A stretch of DNA of 64,000 bases from Hypoxylon rubiginosum. Taxonomy: Eukaryota > Ascomycota > Sordariomycetes > Xylariales > Hypoxylaceae. Positions 11,612-23,539 of the stretch are shown piece after piece (position 1 is the stretch's first letter; each line of letters opens with the position of its first letter). The notes beneath the pieces were generated by a model. That model searched no databases and had not been told where the DNA came from. It was given only the letters and a program-made list of their open reading frames with translations. Both the position numbers and the translations under genes were made by a program. The stretch covers positions 310,001 through 374,000 of the forward strand of contig CADCXA010000008.1 in the NCBI GenBank assembly GCA_902806565.1, in the 5' to 3' direction.

Positions 11612-14016
11612 CTACCCCAACCTCCCCGTCTCATCCATCATCTCTCCCAAACCCCTCAACATCACCGGATCCGCAACCAAGCTCCCCAACGTATCACGAA
11701 CAACCGACCCTCCACACTCGTCGTCGTCGTCGTCGTCGTCCTCCTCCTCCTCATCTCTTTCCCCCGGCAGCCCCGGCGCCATGCAGTTATCCTGTGACCT
11801 CGCCGCCCTCAGCTTGCATATCTCGGTATCCCTGCACGCGTCCTCGCACGCGCCCACCGCCCACCCCCTCTTCCTCCGCGCGTAGAACTCGCCGAATGCC
11901 GTCGCGTTCCGCTCCAAAATCTCCGTCACGTTGTGCCAGAACGCGGGCGTCAGCTCCTCCTCGTCGCCTGTTGTCTCCCCCGGACCCCCCAAGCCCGCTT
12001 CCGCTCGGACGAGCGGCCCGTACGCCTCCCTCGCCGAGTAGTACTTGGTCCACACGGGCCCGGAACGGAAGGCCGAGTCGCTCGTGTCGGCGATATAAGT
12101 AACGGCGTCGAGCACGCCGAAGGTCACGGGGTCCACCGCGTACACGCGGAAGGCCGGGTGCCCGGACGTCGGCGTCAGCGACGGCGCGATGTACGAGGTC
12201 GCGAGCGCGTTGGCGTGCGTCCGGTTCCCGTAGTCCGCGTACGAGAGCTCGAACTCGTCGAAGTGCGTGTGTCCTGTGTTTCTTTAGATAAGTATAACTA
12301 CCTTATATAACTACGCCACCTAGATTCAAGTAAGTGGGAGGAAAAAAAGGGGGGTGGCCCTACCAAAAAACATAGCCGCGATCGTCCCCTCGTACCGGTT
12401 CACGATCTGGTCGAAATAATTCGACGCGTCGTGAAACGCGTCCCGGCTGCCCATCGGCATGTGTCCGATAATATACGCGCGCTCGCCCGCCCTCTCCGCC
12501 TCGTCGAGCTCGGCCGCGAGCCACGCCAGCTGGCCGCTCGGGTCCGTCTCCATCGGCTCCTCGTACAGCCAGTAGTTGTGCGCGTAGTACATATTAGTGC
12601 TAAGCGAGACGATCCGCAGCGTTCCGCCGATACCGCCGTCGTCGACGTACTTGGTCGAGTACCCGCCGAACTCGCGCGTCGTCGCCGCCGCCGCGGGGCC
12701 GTTCCACCGCGCCCACGTCGACGCGAGGAGGTCGTACAGCCACTGGGAGGAGTCGACGGCGGCGGCGGCCGGCGGGAACGAGTTCGCGGGCGAGGCCTCG
12801 TGGTTGCCGGCGGTGCCGTGCACGACGAGGCCGGCGCGCGCCATGCGGTCGTAGGCGTCCCGGATGGCGCGCGCGTTCTGCGGCTCCGACGTGTCCCAGA
12901 CGGCGTGGTCGACGATGTCGCCCGTGAAGAGGCCGAAGGCGGCGTCGGGCGCGATCTCCCGGATCGCGGCGTACAGGCTCTCTTCCAGGCCGGCCGGCGA
13001 GTCGCACATATGCTCGCCGTAAGGGCCGGCCGGGAAGTCGTTGTTACCGGCTTTGTCCCCGTCGGAATATTCTCTGGTGAAGAAGTTAGAAATATAAGAG
13101 CCAAAACGGTGAGGCTTTTATCTTGGAGATATTGCGACTATAACTGGGGGGTTTTGGTATATGATCAAGTGACGTAACACCAAAACACATTCCTCATCCT
13201 GTGCTCAAGTCCAACGATCACAGAAACCAAAGTTCAGGGGCTCACGCCTTACCTGCAGCAAATAGGCTTCGAGCAATTCGCGTTCGCGCCCTCGACGTAG
13301 AAAGGGTCGACGTGGATATCCGAAAAGTGCACGACGTGCAGGGGCTTCAAGCCGCTGGGAGCCGGCCGCCTCCTCGGGGACGATACCTCCGGCTTCGGCG
13401 ACGGGAACGAGACGTTATGCGGCTTCACCTCGGGGTAGGAGCACAGCCCCATGAAGGTGGTGCAGGCCAGCCGCGACGTCCGGGACCCGACGGTCATGCC
13501 GCGCAGGCCGTGCGCGATGATGGGGCCCTCTAGGGCTATGGAGCCCTCGCAGACGTCGTCGTCTTGGATCTAGGGGAAGGGGGCGTTAGCCGGTTCGCCC
13601 CGCCTGGCCGAGGAGAAGGATCTAGGGGAAAAGGGGTAGCATTTACGCCGGCCCGTCTACATAGCTCCGTCACCACGCGTACGAAGAAGTCGTCGCCTCT
13701 CGAAGCCGCGAGCTTGAGTTGAATTAGGATAGTCTTTTATTCATTTATCGACGTTAGTATGTACCCGCGTAACTTATCTCTCGCCGGTCAAAGTTATGTG
13801 AGCTCTCACCTCGCAAGCCGCGCACGATGCAGGACTCCGCGCGTCTTCCCAGATGGTGGCGGCCAGGGCCGCTAGATCCGAACCGTGCCGCGACTCCTCC
13901 TCCGCCGCCGTGGCAGGCGTTAACACGATCTGAGACGACTCGCCGCCGAGCTCGACGCGCGAGGCGACGCCACGTCCGGCGGCAAAGCTCCCGAGTATAA
14001 GCGGAAGAACCCGCAT
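11612..14016 (-). CDS. secreted acid sphingomyelinase-like phosphodiesterase
   Basis: Five exons (14016-13810, 13733-13647, 13569-13253, 13073-12364, 12273-11612) join in frame to 660 residues. The start MRVLPLILGSFAAG gives a short secretion signal. A saposin-B-like segment follows, with paired cysteines (SCAACE, LCRRAG, ACTTFMGLCSYP). The calcineurin-type metallophosphoesterase domain then shows its metal-binding motifs in order: HFSDIHVD, GDIVDH, GNHE, IIGHMPMG and GHTHFDEF. This order is that of acid sphingomyelinase/SMPDL enzymes, which hydrolyse sphingomyelin or related phosphodiesters outside the cell or in the vacuole. The usual IPPG after the fifth motif reads MPMG here. The C-terminus has an acidic Glu/Asp run coded by a GTC/CTC microsatellite at about 11718-11752. 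Substrate is inferred from family only. GC content is very high from exon 3 onward. Confidence 0.93.
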
Positions 14017-15414
14017 ATCGTATCTATGCGATGCTAGGGAGAGTTTCTTGAGGGTGGGTGGACTAATGCAAGGCAGCCATGCCTTAGTCTTACAGGGAAT
14101 ATGATGCACAGAAGTTTTACAAGAATAAGATAAGGATGAAACTACTAAGTTCTGAAGCGTATGGCTTTTTAGGGATCTGATGAGGACATCGTTATACTAT
14201 GGATATATGGTAAAGAAACGCCTAGACAGCGAATAAAGAAGGGTTCACTAAGGTGTAACATTGTGGTTGAACTGGGTTGAACTGGTTGGCTGTTGCCTGT
14301 CAGCTTTAGCCATTGTCGATTGCGTACTTGAACGATCCGTGGTCCAATCAGAACAGAGCCAGCGGACATGCTGGGAAGATAGCGGATCCGCGCTCGTGGT
14401 CATAAGATCTCCGTTAGTCTGCAGTAAAAATACCCAACGTAGCTGCGTAGGTCAGATACACGGGTCATGCAGGAATAGGTATGACATAATACCAGAGGAG
14501 TATTCCATCTTTCCCGGGCATGCAGGGTCTTACTAGCCGTTAGGAAGACCCGCGCTGTGCCACGTTCTGATAGATCGGATCGTGATAAAGAATACTATGT
14601 ATGTATGTAAGTACCTACCTACATAGGTAGGTAAGCAGAGTTATTAAAAAATACTGTTTGTCGGGTAACAGTAACATCTAAACCTCAAGTCTTGGCTTGT
14701 GTAAGTCCGGTATGTAAGGGGGGAGGGGAGACATCAATATCAACATCACCCTTCAGCCTCTTCACGTATACGGGTTAGTTATGAGCAACGTCTATTTAAT
14801 TATACACTTGCCAACTTTTTATGCTTGTTTTTTAGATTAGAGCTCATCGAGATCACGCAATACGACCGAGTATGAGTATTATCTCGGAGAGAATGTCTCA
14901 TAACAACATTCCCATTCCCCCTAACATCAGATGCATGAACGCCCGCATTCCCATGCAACCAATCAGGATAGCCGTCTGTTCCGTGATCCAGGTACCCGGG
15001 AGCCAACAACTGTAATATGCTCGCACCCTTTTTTTCTCTCTCGCAAAAGCTGCACATAACCCTCCGAATACGCCTTTGCTCGGCCCTATTATGCTCCTCC
15101 TCTCCGTCACCGAAGAAGAAAAAAACGCCATCGGGAAGGAAAAAAAATGGAGGTGAGATTATGCAAGTAGGGATGAATTTTTTTTTTCAGGTCGCAAACT
15201 GCCAACTCGGAACTTCGTGTGCCAATGCTAACCCGCCCCCCACCGTCTAATAATGCCGTAGTTTTGTGTGTGAAAAGAGGTATCATATCGTCCCGTCATG
15301 ATTCGTACTCGTTTGTGGGCCATCTGCTGCAAGTCGGCCCTCGGCCCCGTATACCCTGGTCTAATATCCTTACACGGCACCGATCCCCTTTTTTTAATAC
15401 GCCTACTCCGACTC
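14017..15414. other. gene-free stretch
   Basis: No gene is supported. At 14613-14632 there is a 9-bp inverted repeat (ACCTACCTA / TAGGTAGGT) with a 2-nt spacer. The left end should contain the sphingomyelinase-like promoter and the right end the 3' UTR of the ACT-domain gene. Confidence 0.5.
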
Positions 15415-16808
15415 CTACTCCTTAGATAGGAGAGGCTTCAGGACCTCTAGAGCTTTCATAGACTGCTGGCTCGACAGAATGACCGCACCGGCGCGCGCCG
15501 TCGAAAGGTACGACAGTTCGCTGCTAACCCCGGTTTCTTCCATGCCCATCTCGGAAATCAGCTTCCCCGCGACGCCCGAGACGATACCGGTAGCCTCTAG
15601 AGGGAGGTTCACAAGATCAAGGAAAATCGGAACGAGATCGCCTTCCGTGTCGCCAACAAGGGAATCCCCGAAAACACCTAGATGCTCCTTGTCTAATAAC
15701 AACGACGGTGGGTCCTCCTGCGCGAGAGTAATCGAAAGAAACCTCGGCTGCTTTGCTAGTACCGAGATGAGACTGGTATATAGCTTCGTGTCAACGTTGT
15801 CGAGCCAACTTCTTCGGTGACCGTTCCCGCTCGGATGCCTGCTCAGCGTGGGACGGCGGCCGTAGTCGATGAGCTGCGACGGGTCTCTGCCGGAACACAG
15901 CACCAGGCTTAGGTAAGGGCTGATGTACGGAACGACATTTCGCTTCTTCAGGAGCTCGAATGTGCGTACTTGTAGTTCGGCCACGTTCGACGGCGGCGGT
16001 GTCGACGGAGGGTCGCTGCTCTGGCTCTTCCCGCGAACGTGAGACAGAGCGCTAGGTGACACGTAGGCCGATTCGTCCTTATCGAACTCGAAATTGCGGG
16101 CGAGAAGCACCTGCACGACTGTCTGCCGGTCCTTAGTGGGAACTAAGATAAAGTCCGAGTAATAGGTGGTTATGAAGAAGATCGGCACGCCTGCTAGCGC
16201 CAGGGGCGAGGTCAAGTCCATAACTCGACTTCCCGCATCCATTCCAGCGCTAATTACCGAGAGGATGAGATACGAATCTTTTGAGATGGTAACCGTCTTG
16301 GAGAGGCCTGAAGGAAGACGCTTGATAACCGGTTCGAAGACATTCCTAGCCCAGTTACTATGACACACCACTGAAACCTCCACGGGCGTTATGCTAATGT
16401 TGAGGAATCCATGCTTGTTATCGATACTAAGGCCTTCGGCCTCGTGGGCGAGAGAATCGTCGCCGCCCTGAGGAAGAAGCACCTGTAGTATGGGCTGCAG
16501 GAAGTTCGGGTATAAGTTTAGGGGAATGTGTATTAGGCGGAATGTCCCATCCTAGAATGGCACGAGTCAGTATAGGAGCTAGACCACTTCTGTTGCGACT
16601 TTGTATGTCGCGTGCGTTATAGGTTGTACCAGAATATGCGCGGAGAGCCTCTCATGGTCTGTGTTACACATGATGGCGACTCGAGACTCGGGAGGGTTGT
16701 GACTTGCTGCCGGCCGCTGTTGCGCCGTAACCAAAAGCTGGGTGCAATGTATTTGGGAGAAGTAGAGTAAGGGGGAGACCTTACGAGAAATGAGATTTGA
16801 GCATTCAT
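15415..16808 (-). CDS. ACT-domain protein resembling CASTOR/GATSL arginine sensors
   Basis: Exon 1 (16808-16785, 24 nt) encodes MNAQISFL and joins through an intron of about 233 nt (GTAAGG...TTCTAG) to exon 2 (16551-15415), giving 386 residues. The junction reads SFLDGTFRLIHIPLNLY, a plausible first ACT strand and helix. Next come LNISITPVEVSVVCHSNW, a second ACT-type strand, and LALAGVPIFFITTYYSDFILVP, the strongest match to the CASTOR/GATSL signature. CASTOR proteins in animals bind arginine and restrain GATOR2 upstream of TORC1. A similar role here is only inference, and the arginine-binding residues cannot be checked by eye. No signal or membrane segment is seen. An in-frame ATG three codons upstream (16817) is an alternative start. 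Confidence 0.75.
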
Positions 16809-17662
16809 TATGATCATGTTGTGTTGGTGACTCCGTAGATCACAACTCGTGGTTGAAGCATCCGACCCCGGAGGTCGGGGACGAAGGGACCCCTAAAATG
16901 CACGGACGGAGTTGCGCCCTATAACGGAGACCTGGCTTGAGCCGTGATTGGTGCGTTGGGGTCCTTTCTTGACTTGGACTCCGGATTTGTACTTTGGGCT
17001 TGGCTTTAATAAAGGAATCCTCGAGGGAGTTGGATAATATTTAAAAAAGAAGAAGAAGATGGTGTAAGTAAATTGACGAGAGAACGAATAAAAAAGAAAT
17101 AAGGAAGAATAATGTCGGGACCCGAGATTCAGAAGTCAACCCTAAACTATGCGCAATAATAACTAATGAATTTTAAAAAGAGTTGTCCTTGTTGGGAGAT
17201 AGGAATTTTGCGATAGGACTGTCCGTCGGGGATACTGTGGACACCAGGGGACACCGAAAAGCTCATAACCTAGGGGGACTAGCTTTTTCTAACCAGTCTA
17301 CCTAGACCTAGGGCTCACCCGGTAACAAGAAGAATACCTAAGAAGTGTTTTCTACTATGTAGATATCGCCTTCCTCCTTATTTTAACGCTTCAAGAAAGA
17401 ACCCTAGATAGTAGATAGCGTGACATGGCACCACATCGATGGCGGAGTCCCACAGGGATCGACGCCGTCACGGTCTCCGGGACCAGGACTGGGTAGGGAA
17501 AGAGAAAGAGGAGAGCAAAGATATCCGTATCCGTTATGCTGTGGCCGGTCGTCTATCGCCCCGCGGATGCAAGAATTCGAACGCAGATGCAAACAGCCCA
17601 AAGCAGATAGATCACTATACCTAGTCCTAGTCCTAGGACCTAGGCTAGGTAGGTAAGGGGGG

Positions 17663-17702
17663 TGGGTTAGAGGGTTGTTAGAGGGTTAGAGGGTTAGGGG
17701 GG
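17663..17702 (+). repeat. interstitial telomere-like G-rich tract
   Basis: About five units of GGGTTAGAGGG/GGGTTAGGGGG type in a row, close to but mostly not identical with the TTAGGG telomere repeat used by filamentous ascomycetes. Confidence 0.6.
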
Positions 17703-18125
17703 TTTTCGAGATGTGACTCGGTGTCTATCTCTACCTTATGTATGTATGAGGTAGGTAGAGGTTAAGAGAGAGAAAGGGGGGTTGGCGATCTATCATCGTA
17801 ACAAGATCCGACATGCGCCGGAATGCGAGGGGTACCAAACCTTATTTATGTGTTTTGCAGTTGCAGGATGGATGTCGTCTTAGTAGTCTAGTAATGTTAA
17901 AGAGTAAATACCTACACCTACATAAGGTAAAGGTATTAGCTTAATGAACCTGGCGAAACCTGAACCTGGACGACCTGGGCGTTGTGGTTCCTGGGCACGA
18001 ACTAGCCAACCTCCATGCGCGTATGCACGCCATCTGCCCCAAAATGGTAACCCGCTAAGGTGCATATGGGCGCAGGAGGGGTGCAGGGAAGTGTACATAG
18101 TAGAAGAGAGAGAGAGAAAAAAAAA

Positions 18126-18150
18126 GGGGGGGGGGGGGGGGGGGGGGGGG
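18126..18150 (+). repeat. 25-nt homopolymeric G run
   Basis: Twenty-five consecutive G follow a GA-rich and then A9 tract. It is a strong quadruplex or slippage candidate; the exact length could be a sequencing artefact. Confidence 0.8.
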
Positions 18151-20435
18151 CCGAGCAACATGCAGCCGACTTGTCGACATATCATCTACACAACACGGCG
18201 CCATACTACATCAGCTCCTCGCGCGCGTGGTCGAGGGAGAGGGAGGAAGCTAGGTGAATTTGGGAGAATCTTGCAGCGCTACTCTTTATAACGGTGCTAC
18301 TTTGCAACGTTGGTTACCCAGGTAGCGTGGGGGGCCTAGGGGGGTCTGGGGGTCTGGGGGGCTTGGGATTACCGGGAGATGTGTCCAGCTTGCTCTCTCT
18401 CTCGCCTGCAAGGAGGTCTCTACCATAGTATCTTTTCTGCATGATGATGTCTGATCCGAGAGGGGTGGGCCGTCGTCTTTATTCACCCACTTTACCTTTC
18501 TTTAGGTACATGTACTTACTATAAGTAGGTGAAGTAACTTATATACCAGGTAAGTATGTAATATATAGGTATGTAATATACTGCTGCAGACCAGCTACAT
18601 AACATACATAGATGAGGCCTTGTAACACAGCATATGTGATCGACTGGATAGGTAGACCTGGATAGGCTGATAGGTAGACGAGGAATATGCCATGCAAAGT
18701 GAGTGCATTATCTAAAGTACGACATTGGAATGCGGAAAACAGATAGTGAGTTGTAGGGTACAAGGTAATCAAGTTGGACCATACAGGTGTCCGGTCGTTT
18801 TTTTTTTGCGAAGAGACGTCCATTGGTACCTGAGCAGCTTGAATATTAGAAAGGTCTAGGGGGAGACTCTACCTGTTGCCTGTCTACGCATTGGATGTAT
18901 TGAACGTATTGTAGGTATGTATTGGATGTGTTGTCGGTGCAGCCGTGTATATCCTTGGTGTATATATCCGTACACCTACCCTTGATGTATATCCTTGGTA
19001 TTGATGCTTGGATGCTGGATGCTGGGGATAAAGATACCCATAAACCCCGTTCTAACCCCCCTTGTCCCTTGCTGGAACCCCCCGCAATTTCATATCGAGC
19101 TGCCCGCCGATTCATTATTGTTGATCTTGTCACCGTTCCCGTATCGTCTGCATGTAACACGGTAAACACGGTAACGCCATCTTGTTCGGGATTGGCGTAA
19201 CGAATGCCGCGGATTGCAAAATGTAATATCAACCGTTTGTGTCACTGACCGCCCTGATTACGATAGCTTGCGTGATTACATGTCGAATATTCGACTGGCG
19301 ATGCCGTGCCGTTCTTTTGAAGGAAGAAAAGAAAAAAAAAAAGAATCAGCGTCGCTCCCGTGCCCGTGTCCGTGCCCCCTTGGAAAATCGTTCGATCCGA
19401 GTCTGGGGTTCTCGAAATCAGAGCCGAGTGTAACCATGCCTTCCGCACAATCTTGACCCATGATATCCAATTCGTGAAAACCCCACGAAGTATCATCCCA
19501 CTATATCCGCTCAAAGCTCCCTGCTTGCCATTGTGCCATTATGTGCCATTGTGCCATACGGAATCACTCGCGAAAGATCGTGCTTACCATACTACCAGTC
19601 AAGTCGCCAGAGCCGGGATCACAGTACCTTTGCGCCTGCAGGATTTCTGTCGCCTTCGGGGCGGCCAATGCGAATATAAGTTAGGCTGACAGGATCTAGA
19701 TGAAACTAGCCACGGCTGTCGTCATGAATGATGAAAGCAAAGGCCGCATTTGAAAACATACAGCTCGTCTCTCAGACGCCACCAATTGTCTTGGCTGGGG
19801 AAGATTCCTTTCTAGGACAATCACCTACGTCCTTGGCAGACCGAAAACTACCATCTCTAACCGACCGTGATAGCTACCTCGAGGACGGGGATGGGGCATT
19901 CGGTGCAATTAATTACATTGAAGACGGGTTTTGCAGGTACGCGTGGGGTTATACGTAACATTGGGCCGTCATCGAGAACCGGGGTCTCCAAATAGTAAGC
20001 TTGTATATTCGGGTTTGGCTTGCTGTCGAGGGCTCGAGGCGAGCCGGACTTGCTCAGGGCTTCCCGTCGTGAAGCAAAGGTGAGAGAATTCGAGAATCCG
20101 ACTGAGACTTCTCGGCACGATGCATTTCATCTGGTTGCCTTGCAGCAAAGAGAGACAAACTTCCCACTACCAGCTGGCCTGACTGGTCCATGGTCCATGT
20201 GCAATTTGTAGATAGGCAACTTTGCCGCGGCCCACTGATGCAGGTTCATGCATGACATAGGCTCTAGTGTATGCCCAATTATCGTCCCAGTTTGCCCGGT
20301 TACCGCCAGAGGCGACCTCCAAACAACCCAAAGGACCAACCTTGCGGGGCTGATAACAGGCAACTGGCTCAGTTGACGCGGGATCTGCAAGACCCCAGAT
20401 TCTGACGACATTCGAATATCATTTGATAGTTGCTG

Positions 20436-22256
20436 CTATGTGTATTGCCGCGGCTCGATGAAGACCGACGTTGGTGTCGGGCGTTTCACGCCAACTACGA
20501 CCAGATTTCGTGGACTTTCACGGTAGTCAAATACCGTCTCTACCCAGCTGTCCTGTACTAGGTCGGGGTGCTGTCGGAGGAATAGCCACCTGTCGGTCAC
20601 GATCAAGGACTCGGTAACGATGGCGCTAAAGGCCATGAGGCTCCAGACGGCGCTGAGTTCTCGCTTCCGCGGGCCGTAAGACTCCTCGTATCTCGCAATC
20701 TCTTCGTCAGTGACGTCAAGCATCTTCTCTCCGATTATGTCACAGTACTCGTGATACTCCGAGTTCGTCGTCAGCTTAGTGATCGCTCCTCTCACGTATG
20801 ACTTGAACGATCCATAGCATGATTTTCGGAGAGAACCGATGATGACAGGATTGGTGCTCACATTGAACGGACTCTGATATGAGCCATCATCATTCGTAAG
20901 CTTGTCGTTGTGGCATATCTTATTGATGACGCCCCTGTCGAGAAACATCTTCTGTAGGACTGCGCGGTAGAAGTGTCGAGTGAAAAAGCCGTCGCTCTCG
21001 GCCTCGGTCCAGTTTTGCGGTGCTTGGCACGCCATCATCCGAGCCGTAATATTGAGCCGGATTCCAGCATCGTTGTAACTGCAGAGACGATCGCTCATTG
21101 GGAACCCTTGTGGGTCGCGTCTTTCAGATTCCCGAACCACGCGACCGTTGAGGGCCTGGAGACTTGGTCGCATGTATGGATGCTTGTACGTGGGGGGACC
21201 GAGCTTCTCCGTCATTAAGTTGTAGCAGCAGCCGACAATGGCAATAGCTTGGACTCGCGGGTTGAGAACCAAAGATCGTATGCCGTGGTGTGATAGGTTT
21301 CCGCAAGAATGAATGGATATGGCCATTAGACTTGGATCATTCCGTCCATTTTCGTCCGCGTCTGCAAGAGGGTCGTGTTCTACCTGGCGGATGACGTCCG
21401 CCAGGTCCCCTGACTCCAATCTTCCCTCAATATAACGTATGAAGCCCTTTCCGTCTTCCGGTGTATAGATGGCTTCGGACACGTTTATAGGCCTAAAGTC
21501 GGGTACGTATTGGCTTGAAGGTTTTGCGGGATTGGCGGCCCTTTTTAATGCCCTCTCGTCCAATTGACCTTCGGGAACCATGCTATCGAGCTTCTGCATA
21601 TATAGCTTCTTATTCCGTATAACCCTCGGCTTCTCGGAAACTCCCGCGTGCATATCAAGCTCTTTGGCGCCTACAATATTGTGCTCCCTGCCCTCTACGG
21701 CTATGATCTGCCTGTTGTAAGGGGAGCTTGCTAGCGCTCTTCCTAGATAATTCTGCCCGCTGCCAAAATCGACAAAATGTGTGATTTCCTTATGGTAGTC
21801 GATAGCAATGTCTTTGGCGAGTGTGTCCACATAGTTTGCGAAGTTGCTCACTTCATGTATCTTCTTTGGCTTCATCCCAACGGACACCATACGAGTCAAC
21901 TTGGGAAGCTTCTCCTTCGTCGGGGAGAATTCGCGGGCCAAGGAGAATTTCCTTATGGTTCTGATATACTCGACTAAGCTCTCCGGCGGCGGAGGCTCAA
22001 GGACCGCATCGAGATCATCTCTCATGAGGAGGTCCAGAAACCGCATGGGTTCACACTGTAGAATATACGGCTGCCAATCTTGCGGTATCGCAACCTGGAA
22101 AATTCCTGGGTCATTGGTGAAAAAATCCAGAATGTGTACGCCTCCGCATAAGATCTGGAAGGTATCCGAAGTAGTCGAAAATTCTAGGAGCTGTTCAACA
22201 TATGCCTCAGGACTGTCCCAGCAGTCAGCATACGGTAGAGGCTTGTCCGGCCTCAT
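20436..22256 (-). CDS. METTL25/RRNAD1-family methyltransferase-like protein
   Basis: A single exon of 606 residues starting MRPDKPLPYADCW. Around residues 160-175 it carries an AdoMet motif I (HFVDFGSGQNYLGRAL), with VEGREHNIVGAKELD after it as the acidic post-I strand. Further on are SIHSCGNLSHHGIRSL and AIAIVGCCYNLMTEK, the two segments typical of METTL25/RRNAD1 proteins. These are Rossmann methyltransferases of poorly known substrate; the animal relative METTL25B has been linked to ribosomal protein methylation, and nothing here fixes the target. No signal peptide or membrane span is seen, so cytosolic or nuclear location is likely. It diverges from the Tlg1-like SNARE across about 415 bp, so the two may share a promoter region. 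Confidence 0.88.
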   Translation of the reverse strand: MRPDKPLPYADCWDSPEAYVEQLLEFSTTSDTFQILCGGVHILDFFTNDPGIFQVAIPQDWQPYILQCEPMRFLDLLMRDDLDAVLEPPPPESLVEYIRTIRKFSLAREFSPTKEKLPKLTRMVSVGMKPKKIHEVSNFANYVDTLAKDIAIDYHKEITHFVDFGSGQNYLGRALASSPYNRQIIAVEGREHNIVGAKELDMHAGVSEKPRVIRNKKLYMQKLDSMVPEGQLDERALKRAANPAKPSSQYVPDFRPINVSEAIYTPEDGKGFIRYIEGRLESGDLADVIRQVEHDPLADADENGRNDPSLMAISIHSCGNLSHHGIRSLVLNPRVQAIAIVGCCYNLMTEKLGPPTYKHPYMRPSLQALNGRVVRESERRDPQGFPMSDRLCSYNDAGIRLNITARMMACQAPQNWTEAESDGFFTRHFYRAVLQKMFLDRGVINKICHNDKLTNDDGSYQSPFNVSTNPVIIGSLRKSCYGSFKSYVRGAITKLTTNSEYHEYCDIIGEKMLDVTDEEIARYEESYGPRKRELSAVWSLMAFSAIVTESLIVTDRWLFLRQHPDLVQDSWVETVFDYRESPRNLVVVGVKRPTPTSVFIEPRQYT

Positions 22257-22670
22257 GTTTGCTAATTTACAGTCTCTATGCGATTCATGAACGGGTGTGA
22301 GTATGAAGTAAATAGCCGAGTTGAAAGATGTGAATTCTGAGCCACAATGTTTTTTTTCTTTTTTGGTTCACTACATGTAGCCGTATTATTCGAGTCTGTT
22401 ACTACATTTTTGATGGCAAAAGTTTAGCCTTACCTCTTTTTTAACGACTGATTGGACGACAGGTGTCGGACAGCCGCCAAGCTGCTCTCGCCGATCCAAA
22501 AAAAGGTACCACCACGTCATTCGTCTAAGCCGCGTCGCTCTAAGCCCCTTTACCATAAAAAAAGTTACACTTTTCCCAACATTCGAATTGATTAACCATC
22601 GAAGAACCCCACACCGCCACGAAGCGCAGATGTAGCAATAGATGCATCGGCGCATCTTGAAGCCTCCAGG
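22257..22670. promoter_or_regulatory. shared divergent promoter region (methyltransferase / SNARE)
   Basis: The 414 bp between two opposed start codons must hold both core promoters. T-rich tracts are present near 22350 and 22500-22565. No specific factor site is claimed. Confidence 0.4.
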
Positions 22671-23539
22671 ATGATGTCCTCAACGAACGAGGAGGACCCT
22701 TTCCTCCAGGTCCAACAGTACGTAAGCTCCTATCCTCGAAGGAGTGGTGTGTAGTGTAGCCAGCATATCGTAGCATCAGGCAGGCTAACAAACGCGCTTC
22801 CGTCTCCAGAGATGTCCTTACGCAAATGCAAACTGTACGACCGCTCTTCGCATCGTACCTCCGCATCCGCAGCCTGGCGAGCAGTTCCACGTCGCCGGAG
22901 CTCGCCTCGGCGCGGTCGGACCTCGAGCAGGCCCTGGCCGCGCTGGCCGAGGACCTCGCCGACCTCGTCGAGTCCGTCCAGGCGGCCGAGTCGGATCCGG
23001 CGCGGTACGGGCTCTCGGCGCACGAGGTGACGCGGCGGAAGCGGCTGGTGCAGGAGGTCGGGGGCGAGGTCGAGGACATGCGCGAGGAGCTGAGCAAGAC
23101 GAGCACGGGCTCCTCTTCGTCCTCTTCCGCCGCGGCGCGCGCCGCCAAGGCAGCAGCCGAAGGCGACCTGCCGCCGCCGAGCGCGTTCGCGATCGACGAG
23201 GGAGGAGGAGGTAACGACAACGACGACAGCTACGCCGAGTTCGAGCACCGGCAGCAGGAGCAGATGATGCAGGAGCAGGAGCAGGAGCTGGACGGCGTGT
23301 TCGTGACGGTGGGCAACCTGCGGCGGCAGGCCGACGACATGGGCCGCGAGCTCGAGGAGCAGGTCGAGATGCTGGAGACGGTCGACACGCTCGCGGACCG
23401 CGTCGGCGGCCGCCTGCAGACGGGCATGCAGAAGCTCAACTACGTCATGCGGAAGAACGAGGACCGGTACAGCAGCTGCTGTATCGCCGTGCTCATCACG
23501 GTCTTGATTATACTCTTGGTCCTGCTACTGGTGTTGTAA
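22671..23539 (+). CDS. tlg1: Qc-SNARE of the Tlg1/syntaxin-6 family
   Basis: Exon 1 (22671-22717) encodes MMSSTNEEDPFLQVQ; a 92-bp intron (GTACGT...CTCCAG) leads to exon 2 (22810-23539), giving 258 residues, or 257 from the second ATG. The N-terminal EDPFLQVQQDVLTQMQTVRPLF begins the helical syntaxin-6 N domain. A Ser/Ala-rich linker follows, then the SNARE helix (EQEQELDGVFVTVGNLRRQA… to …GRLQTGMQKLNYVMRKNED). A C-terminal anchor of about 20 hydrophobic residues (CCIAVLITVLIILLVLLLVL) ends the protein. This fits a tail-anchored endosome-to-trans-Golgi fusion SNARE. From about 22880 the coding sequence is extremely GC-rich. It converges with GLE1. Confidence 0.92.

Larger units (their letters stand above)
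16809..20435. other. largest gene-free stretch in the window (3.6 kb)
   Basis: No convincing coding region on either strand. It holds simple-sequence elements: a telomere-like TTAGAGGG tract at about 17663-17702, a GA/A/G tract ending in 25 consecutive G at 18126-18150, a diffuse minisatellite around 18889-19030 (variants of TATCCTTGGT and TTGGATG), and GTGCCATT repeats at about 19528-19560. A relic of a degraded element is possible but not demonstrable. Confidence 0.5.

Noticed and set aside
12431..13177. Long plus-strand ORFs opposite the sphingomyelinase-like gene (also similar shadows at 526-1494, 49071-49532 and 61960-62400)
   Set aside because: Stop codons are rare in any frame of very GC-rich coding DNA; the antisense frames have no domain signal and Arg/Gly/Val-biased composition.
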